This document shows, piece after piece, positions 13,001 to 23,429 of a stretch of DNA of 64,000 nucleotides (its first letter is position 1; every line of letters begins with the position of its first letter). The stretch lies in the NCBI GenBank assembly GCA_007922225.1, contig ML679958.1, positions 58,422,838-58,486,837 of the forward strand, given 5' to 3'. The notes under the pieces are model-generated. The model saw nothing but the letters and a program-made list of their open reading frames with translations. It had not been told where the DNA came from and ran no database searches. This DNA is from Emydura subglobosa. Its lineage: Eukaryota; Chordata; Testudines; Chelidae. The position numbers and the translations under genes were made by a program.

Positions 13001-16000
13001 TTAAAAAATATTGTTTCCTGCTCTTATGTTCCTAAATCTAATCTTCTGCATATGAGCCAAAAGTAAACAGATGCCCTGTTGTCTTCTTGAGTCCGTAGAT
13101 AGACATCAAAGCTGTGCCAAACACCAGAACGTATTAAGATTTCATTCAGATTCACATTTGCAGTTCCGCCATCCTCTGGGCAGCCAGGAAGCTGTCAAGA
13201 AATCATGTCGGTTCCATGCTGCTCAGAGCTTTCCAGCAGCAGCAGAGTTATTCATGCAGAAGACACTTCAGAAATGGAGGCTGTGGGAGGTATACAGTAT
13301 TGAAAACCATTTTCCTACCCTTCCTTAGAACAGCCTACAAGATGGGAGCGGGGTAGAGTAGCTGAGGTCTGCTTCTCTCTCAGGCTTTGTCTGCATAAGA
13401 AAGTTTTATGGGTTATACAGGTATAACCCCCAGCATCAATACTCTACTCTGATCTATGAGGGAACGTCTGCCCTGCAGCTGGGATGTGGTTCCCAGCACA
13501 GGTGGACAGACTCGTGCTAGTTCTGCCTGACCTAGCACGCTAAAAATAGCAGTACAGACACTGCAGCATAGGCAACAGCTCAGGCTAACCACCTGAGCTT
13601 AGACTCAGACAGCTAACCCAAGCCGCTGCCAGTCTGGTAACATCCACCCTGCTATTTAGTGTGCTAGCGCTGCCCTAGCACAAGTCTGTCTACCCACACT
13701 CGCAGTCACACTCTCCAGCTGCAGTGACGTAGCCAGAGTAGCTTTTTTGTTTGTTTGGCTCAAACCCCTTCCCAAGCAACATAAGCTAAACCAAAAAAAG
13801 CACTTTTACACCAAGATAAGGGGTACCACCCATATAACCTTATTTGTTTAAATTCACACTCAAGTTATATGAAAAAGCCTTCCTGTGTGGACACTGCCTT
13901 AGTAGTCAGGAAACAGAAGAGAAGACAAAAAGCTTGTTCTCTATTCCAGCAGCTAGAGGGGGTTGGAGTTTCACATGTAGCAGACTCTTGTAAATCAGAG
14001 GCTCTAGGTAGGGGCAGCAGGACAGTAGAATGCTCAGCACCCTGCCCTTCCTGGCACTGCTGCGACAGCAAGTTGACTTTTTTGGCAAGGATTGCCCTGA
14101 ACCTTTCAGGTACCGCCTGTTTACACGCACACCCCTTGTTACGTCTTCCTTTTGTTAGTGGGTGTAATCCTCTCTGAAGGGGGTTTGGTAAGATTATTTT
14201 TGTTTTGGTTGAATGCTTAGCAATAGCATCAGCACTGCAAGACTTAATTGATTAGATTATACCAGAGTTAATAAAAGCATAATTCGACAGTCCTGGGGCT
14301 CACTTCCTCTGTTCCTGAAATCTCATGTTCAAGGTTTCAGCTGGCCACCTGCAGAACTCAGGAAGGGATTGTGTTCCTCCCCTCCCCCCCGTGTATTCTG
14401 CGTGGTTTTGTTTAATCACCTTTGAAGCATCAAGGATGGCCATGGCTGGACATGGGAGGGGGAGGGCCAGGGCTCTGAGGTGTCACCAAGCATTCTCTCT
14501 CTCAGGTGTTTGTCTGGCTGGTTCTTGCTCACATGCTGAGGGTCTAACTGGTCACCATATGCAGGATCAGGATGGAATTTTCCCCCAGGTCAAACTGGCA
14601 GTGACCTTGGGGGGTTTTGCCTTCCCCTGCAGAGTGTGCGTGCAGGTCACTTGCCAGGATTATCTGGGCATATCTCACCTCATCATTTCCCTGCCATCAA
14701 GGGGGCTTTAAGTAGTGATGCAGCTCTGTCCCTCCTATTCTCTGCCTGTGGCGCATAATAGTGTAATAATCCTCAGGTCTAATTTTGGGTGGTGGGTGCT
14801 GTTGTTGGCATATAAATAGACAGAAGGTCAGACTCAGTGATCTGCTGGTCGTTTTTGGCCTTAAACTCTATTGAGGTATTTTTGATCGCACAAAAACTTG
14901 GATAGTGGACACCATCTTGATAAACAGATGGAAAGTATTTAAGAGAGACAGTACCTACTTGGTTTTTTTTAAAGTGATAACTTTAAAAATCTCCTGGAAT
15001 GTGGAAATGGAAGTGTGATTTTTCAGGTTGATGATATCCCCTTTGTGAATGTAATACATAGAAAGACAGCTGAAAATGTATGAATATCAATGAAAATATT
15101 GAAAGTGTATTTGTTTGTAAAAGTCACAATACCAGTTCTTGCTTACGGTTCAAATATTGATTCTTGCTGAAAACAATAAAATTTTGTTACTTAAATGTGC
15201 TTTTCATGCTGATTTTTTTTTTTAATTAGGGAAAAGAATTGAGAATTCTTCTTTTTCTTTGAGGCCTGTTATAGGTCCTGCTTTACCACCTGGTTTTAGG
15301 AAACCTGAACAGTATACTGAGGATAACAGCTGTTCCATAGGATCTTCTATTTCTTCAGAGTTCCATACACAGGTTTGTAAAAACTGAAATGGCACAGATC
15401 CATCTTGTCTTTATAGTGCATTGGCATCTTGAAGGATTGTAACAAACCGATGGCCTGATCTAAAGCCCATTGAAATAACTTTTTAATACAGTAGATTTTG
15501 TTTTAGACCACAAACTTTACAGGGCAGGAATTTGTCTTGCCCTCTGGGCGGAAAGCCTCTGTCTCATTTTGGGCGTCACTCTAATCTAAATAATCAAGTA
15601 GCCTCTGAACTATAACTGTAATCCTTCTGAAAGGGGTTATGCAGTGGAGAAGTGGGTTTCTCTGATTGCCCACCTTTTTATTTATATTGTGCTTGAGAAT
15701 GCTAGGCATTTCATGACATTTAGAAAAAACATAATCCCTGCCCTGTCATGTTTACAGTCTAAATTTTGTTAACTAACAAATGAGTTGGGAACAGCAAAGA
15801 TCAAGATGGGGAGTTGTCAAGGAGCAAGAGGATAGAAGTAAGGAGCTGGAAGAAGTAGAGGAACCCTTGTGAGATTTGGGAAAAGGAGGGATGAGGGTAC
15901 AAGCAGTCAGTGCTGTGAAGTAGCTGTGGCAAACTTCTTATTCTTTACTACATCAAGTCTAATCTATCTTGGTTTGCTGGAGGATGGAGTGTTATAGACT

Positions 16001-19000
16001 GAATTAAACACAAAGGCTGTGCTGTGGAGTTGTGGTCAAACAGGCGTTCCCCCCACTCTTTGCCTTTTTTTTTCTGGTATGTTGGACCAGAGGGTATTGT
16101 GGCAGAGTTCAAGCAAGCTTCCCTGGCTAGGAGCCAAAATGCAAACAAATCCCAAACAGATAGCATTCGCTTCTCTGTCTTTGTGAGAGAGAGTCAGATG
16201 TTCTGCATGGCTCCAAATCCGCTCTGTAGTTAAAAAGGAAGAGATTAAATACCCATCCTTTTGTCAGCCTGGCTTGATAGGCTCTAACCTACATTCCTGG
16301 AAACCCTGGGACAACTCCCAGCAACAGTTGAGTAGTAAGGGAGATAGGGAGTTCCCAGCCATACTTGGGAACTTCACTCTTGCACAATGAACAGAAGCAG
16401 TAATCTGGGGTTGCTCTCCAAACTCCTACCTATCCCTGAACTCCTGTGGTTGCCAGAGAAAATCCCTGAAAGTGAGTTAGTGCTGGACTGAGAAGATTCT
16501 TATATTACATATAAAGAGCTGTTAAAATGGATAGTAGACTAGTTAGGATGAGATCTCACACTTACTTTGAAGGAGCAGGGGTGCTGATTATTTAACAATG
16601 ACAATTTCTCCAAGGTGTTCATTTTGTATTTATTTTAACAAATCAACCCCCAGAGTTTTGAACAGCATATCTAAAAATCTCATACTTTCTCAGTTGCTGT
16701 TGTCTTTTGTGAGATGTCAATGGTTCTTCAATTGCCATAGTCTTGGAGGGTAGATGGGTCCAGAATTGTATGTGGGTTTCTTTTGAAGGTACAAAAAGAA
16801 TTGATATACCTTCACAAGCTCCCTTTATCCATAGTAAGGAAGCAAAAACTGGGCCTAAGCACTCCCCCCTCCTCCTTTGCATCTTTTCTTCAATTACTGG
16901 CCTGATTATGGTGTGTTTGAGAATAGGAAATAGTCATTTTTCTTCCCATTTATTCTCTCCATTCCATATTTGAGATTTCTTTCAAACCTGTGCTTTTCAT
17001 TACTTCTTCCTGTTGTCCTTCGTGTCTTTCCTTTCTCACTACTTCCTCTGAATGCTGATACGTAACTTAGCAGGGACCCCTGCTCCAAGGTAATATCTTA
17101 AACCTTCCCTGGCAGTACATATGTGACAGAATTGTTGTCATATGTGCAGTATCAAAATCAAGTAACTGTTTCATGTAAGTGTTAGCATGTGTTTGCACCT
17201 ACTTTTCTTTATTCTGAAGCATTTCAGTTTTCAGTGGAAGGCCCCAGAAAATACTAGACTACAAATGCTGTTTTGAAACAAAGCTTTTTTTATTAGCACT
17301 TTGTGTGTTTATCATTCTGCTACCTCCTACAGCAAACATTATGATTTATAATGAAGAAAGATAGCCTGATGTTTAAAAAATGGTCATAACTGCAAATAAT
17401 GATTAAGCAGTTTGTCATATTGACAGATGTCTAGTTGCAGAGATGTCAAAATTGGGCTGTTTATAAATTTCAAACAGAAATGTAAAAAGATTCCTTCATT
17501 ATTAAATACATATCTCCAGGGCAGGTGTCAAGTGAAGTGTTTGTTACACCGAAACTTAATTTATTGCTGATTTTTTCTAGTTTCAACTGATAAACCAAAG
17601 ATTTTGTTCTCATCTGCTGTGGCTGTGAATGATACTATTTGTTCATATGACACTTGTTGTAGAAGGTATGAATTTTCCACATTGAGATAATTTTACTTTT
17701 ATTATTATTATTCAGTTTGGCAATACTAGGTTTTTCTTATCTTCAGAGACAGCTTGTGCCCTGTTGACTCTTGTAATTTTCTATTGAATTCTCTCTCCAA
17801 ATACTTTTGTATTTTTTTTTATTCGTTTAAGTGCATGTAGTTGGGGATAGGAGGTAGGAGTTGAACTTAACTTTAATGAGAGAGGAAATGAGACTGACTT
17901 CAATTAAAACTCTGCATGGAATTTCTTTATCTTTCATCTTCAACTAATTTACAATAATTTATTAAACCTTAAAATTTTGATTTTTTTTTCCTACCCGTTT
18001 GTGCCGCATGTTGAGAAACAACAAACTGCTGCAGTAGTAGTTCATTCAATACTCAGTTTAAATCAGTGAAAAAGTTTTAGGGCATAAAAGTCGAGATGAT
18101 GCCATTACACAGACAGTATTCGGGTTTTGAAAGGATAATCATCCTTGTCCTCCTCAGCCTCCCAACTCCATTGGATGCAGGCTGATACACCATCCTGCCC
18201 AGCTCTTCCCCTGTTTTCATGACTATACCAGAGTCAGCATGCCCAATCAAAACCACCTCACATCCAAATAAATCCCTATTCTGTCATATAAGATAATTCT
18301 ACAGTTGTCTGTTTGTGGGCCCACAACCTCATTGACATCCTACTCTCTTGCCTAACATTCAGGGTGTGTCTAAAGCCTGCCACTTCTTCTATTACAAAAT
18401 ATCTAAATTGGATTCCTTGTTTTCCATACTGCCTGGGAGGAGGGAAATGTCCTTGTCCAGTGGGATGGTTTTCAGAGTACTCTGGACTGTTGGTCATGTT
18501 GTTACCCCCTGCCTCTAGCAAGAGGTAACCTCGCTTACAGCGGTTGTGTTACTTCCCTAACGCCCCCAGCTTGTTCACCACTCAGGCATTCTCCTATGGG
18601 TTATGGCAGCGCTGTCCCCTTGTAGGTTAACAATAGATATGCCCTAGTCGGTGAATCCCTTTGAATTGTTTCCCTGTGATATCCAGCCCCTACATTGGCT
18701 ACTCAGGGATCCCCGGGGCCCTCTGCCCCCCCCCCACAAGCAGTGTTTATTAGTGTTCCACAGGAGCAGTCATTTAAGGTGACACCGCACTTGTGAGCAT
18801 TTATTATAAAACAAAAGTAGGTTTATTTAACAAAGAATAGAGTTGTCACTAGAAACCAGAGATGGATACATGGTTACAATACAAAATCATAAATCATGAA
18901 CTTGGGTCTACACTTAAGTTACCTTTCCTGTCCTGTCCATTAAAGTAGTTGTCTCCCCAGCCCCCAAAGTTCAGTCTGTTGCAGAGCTGGCTGGCTTCAC

Positions 19001-22000
19001 AGGAACCAGGATCGAAACTTTTCATGAAAGTATCCTATTTCACAAGATGTCTCCTTGGTGAATGGATCGAGAGTGCCTCTCCCCACCCTGTGTTATATTG
19101 AAAGTCTTGTCTCTGTTCTTAGGTAGGGCAATCCCTTGGCTTGTGTAATTTTTTCCCCCTTCCATGTGGTTTTGATTGTTCGCATTTGTCTCTGACGGTT
19201 TTCAGTTGATAGTCTAGCCTTGCTCCATCCTATAGCGATGGAGCCTCTGTATTACATCACCAGCTAACTGGGGAGGAGTGGCAAGTGCCTCCTGCTTGAA
19301 TGGGCTGTCACAAAGATATAGTATCCCCTGGTGGCTAACTTTTACTTATATGATTCCTTAAATATTCTCAATACATACATAACTCAATAATGAGTCTTGG
19401 TAAGTTACAGGCTTTCTGTAGATACCTTACATGTTAGCCCCTCTGGATAAATGCCCTGCTAGACATACGTTTGGTGTAGTGTGTTGGGCAGGTCAGATGA
19501 GAGTTGTTTGCAAAGAACAGGGGACCCTTTGCTAAGGGGCTGTCTCACATACATGCCCTAACCTCTTCCTTTGTGGGCCGCCTCACACCTGTCTCACTCC
19601 CCTCGACTTCTTCCAAAATTCTACCACCACTCTTATCTTCCACTTGAATGCATCTATTCCACATCACCGGCATCACATTCACATCCATGTCAAACTCCTC
19701 ATTTTCAAGGCTCTGCACAATTCTGCCTCTTCCTACAGTTCATCACTGGTCACTTGCCAGTCTCTTTTGCAGAGCCTGTGTCCTCCCCTTTCCATCTAAC
19801 TTAGTTCTTTTCTCTTAGGCCTCCTGCACCATCTCCCATTCAGCGCTCTACATCTGGAATGTCTCCCTTTAGTCTGTACTCCATCCAACCTCCTTCAAAT
19901 CTGAGTTTTCCAACAATCCTTCCAATCATCTAAATTCCATTTTCAACAACGTTGAAAGGGAATCTTAAAAAGCAAAATCCTGTCCAGGAATTAGTACAGC
20001 ATGTGCTGTACCAGTGAATCAATTCCATAAATATATTCTGTGAATTCCTTCCTTCTTTCCACCCCCACCCTTTCCTGTTGTCATCCTCCCAGAATCCAGT
20101 CTTGCTATGAGCAGTTTAGATTCTGACCTCTACTTGCTCTGTAAAATGCAATGCATACCTATGGCAATGCATTCAGAATGTTGATGGCAGTAATGGAGAA
20201 TATATTGGGGCCCATGGTATTAGAGTTGTACATGTACACTTCAATTGTTCCTGACCTTAATCATCTGTCACTGGATCTACAGGAGCGTGAGTAGAGTATC
20301 AAAAGATGATACTACCTTGATGTTGAGTATGCTACATATCTGAAACAAAAAAGTGCATTATTAATGTCTCTCTGGCAAGAATTCTATTGGCCACAACTGA
20401 TGACACTTTCAGAAGTCTAGAGATTAGAAGTAATTTGGTTTCTGTTAAAGGCAATAGGAGGTGGAGCTGGAACTGCACCGCTTTTAAAAAAAAATGCTTG
20501 GATACATAAGTTGTGTGTATTTATAATACATGTACACACCTCTGTTTCTTAATATGAATTGAAGAGTTATTGGTCAGTGGCCTATTTGAGAAGACTATCG
20601 GCCTTTATGTGAATCATTATACAGACAATAGTACATCATTTATGTAGCTAAGAAGATTTCTATAGTGACCTATTATGGTTGATGGATGTCTTATTTTATT
20701 TTTGGAAGGCAACAGATAGCAGTGAGGAAGAAGATACTCTCATAGGCCCAATGCCTGCAAAAGGACCAGTAGAATCCGATGTAACTAGAGACTTTGAACG
20801 CAGAGCTCAGCGAATGAAAGAAAAGCTTACTTCTTCAGAGGATGTAAGTTTTATTAATAATGTTGTTGACTGTGCACTGTTTTCATAGCCTAAAAAAAGT
20901 TTGTGAATTTTAGCAAGCCCAGTTGTATGTATTGAAGATGCTAAATGACTGTAGTGCTTAAGAAAATGTTACCTAGAAGAACCCACAATTTTTTAAGAAC
21001 TTTTCCACTATGATTTTTTCTTAAAGGATGGGTCCAAGCAAGTTACAAGGGAGTCTTGGATGACTGAGCTTCCACCAGAATTGAAAGGCTTTGGGTTTGG
21101 TCCAAGAACTTTCAAGAGAAGAACTGATGAGAAATCAGGAGATAAGTCAGTTTGGACAGATACTCCAGCTGACAGAGAAAGGAAAACCAAAGTGAGTATT
21201 TATTCATTCATATACATGTGTAAACAGTCTATATGTTGTTAGTGTTTGAGAAGACTGAGAAACTAAACTAATGATCACCTCTGCTATTCAAGGAAATAAT
21301 AAGAGCTTATTATGTTCCCAAAACACAGAAATTTCAGACCTAAACGAGTTATTTTCTTACTTACATTACATAACGTTCTCAGTCTGTCTGCTACAGCCTG
21401 CGAAGTCTATTGTTCTATACCAATTTAATGAACAGCCAGTTACAGTGTGACCAGTCTGTTTCTTAATAAGCAGAACAAAAGTGCCTGAGGGGCAGAGGTA
21501 CAAAGGCTCCGTCTTGACGTGCTCCTAATATTTAAGCAAGATAAATATAGATTTGTCACTTACTTCAAGTATGCTGCCTGCTAATAATTGCAATTTGCTT
21601 CCATTCATCAGGAAATGCAAGAGGCGAAGTCAGTCAGTAGAGGTGATGAAGAAATTGTATTATCAGGGAGAGACAAGAGACTGGCTGAGCAGCTGTCTTC
21701 ATATAATGTAAGTGTAAGCACAAAATGCTTTCTTCTGAGGTTTCCTTTAATTCTTTACTCTTCCCCCTCTTTCCATTTCTCATTCCTAGCACTGTTGGTG
21801 AAATCACTAAGTTCTTCTTTTAGAGCCCAAACTGCAGCCATTTAAGCTATTAAAGAATTTGCCCTTGCCTTCAAGAGCAGAACTGGGCCCTTCCACTGCT
21901 GCTAAAAAAAAAAGTGTGTCAGTTTGTATGTGTAGGTTTTTAATATGCGTTTTCTTATGTTTCTGTTTGTTTTACTTAAATGATTCCCGTGTTAGAACTT

Positions 22001-23390
22001 CCATTGCTGGGAATAGACAGCCTCGGTGCAAACAGTAAAAGACTTCACTGAATTACAGGCATCCCTGGAAGAAAACAGCATTACAGATTTAATTGAAAGG
22101 TTAAAATACAAAACTGTCCAAAGGAGGCTTGATGTGCCTAACAGATCAATACCATAATTGTTTGCTTTTGCAGTAACATTTTTTACTCTGAAATATTCCT
22201 TAGTTTCTACAGAAGCAGTCACAATTTTCATGGACAAATATTGGCAATTAAAAATCTGAGCTTTGCAGCTATACAGTTACTTCTGTCTCCCACTCACCAC
22301 TGCCTCAGATCATGGACTACTGTCTGTCCTACAGCTTCCCCTCCCTGGTCTATAGACATCAGCTGGAAAACAGTCAAATCTCCTGAGGGAAAACAATTAA
22401 CTGAGAACTGCAACTGTGGTTTATATTAGAAGAATTGAGTTTATCATGCACTCAGTTTATTTGTAGTCCATTAGGCGATGTATCTTTTGTCATTTATAGG
22501 GCTTACAAATCCAGATTTATTAGTGTGCGGTTTTGAATTCTCTGTAGTGCCTGCTCCTTCTTCGGTTTTGAGCATTACATAAATGCATTTTATTCTCTCC
22601 CCTTCCAGACAGAAACATACGTGTACTATTACTGTTGAAGGTTAGCAGATGCCTCTTAAAATGTTTTGAAAAATGTTCTGCTTAGGCACAATTCTTAAGT
22701 CATTTTCAAATGGCTTTTCCTCCTTTTCCTTTTCTCTTCTACTGATTTCTACCAAGGACACTTTTATGGAAAGTGCTTTATATCTTAAAGTGGTTTCTTA
22801 ATTTTAGCACCTGCAACAATAGTGCCAACTTCATTGGTAGTCTGATGTAATTCCACTGACTTTAATAGAGTCACACCAGGAATTAATCTGGCTTCTGGTC
22901 TAATGGTTTCCCACAGCAAGTTTCTGATGTCACTGGTAGATGGTGACTGTAGGTCAGGAATAAACAGCAGAAAAAAAATTAAAGAGCTTATCTTCATGTA
23001 GATGTCATTAAAAATACAGAAAAAATATAAGTAGATCTTCTTTTAGGTAGAAGGCCAGTTTATGCCAGGCCTCTGCATAGGTTTGCAAGGGGTTGAGAGT
23101 TCAAGGAACTGGCCAACCAAATCAGAATGTACATGCTTTGCCATCTCAAGATGGTGCAGCATCCCCTATTGGGACCCATCTTACTCCTGTTAAAAAAAAA
23201 CAAAAAAACAATGGGAATTTTATCACCGACTTTTATGGCAGCCAGGATTAGGTTCTTAACTACAATTTAAGGCTGTGATTCTGCGAAGCACTTAAACATG
23301 TCCTTAACTTCAAGCATCTGTAGCCCTGTTGACTTTAGTGAACTAATCACATGCCTAAGTGTTTTGCTGAGTTGGGACCAAGCTTCTTTG

Positions 23391-23429
<39 letters not shown>

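Noticed and set aside
15225..15263. Alternative upstream start of GPALPP1 exon C at the AG near 15,229
   Set aside because: The phase from the previous exon gives an immediate stop (AAT TGA). The AG at 15,262-15,263 keeps the frame and restores the PVIGPALPP wording.
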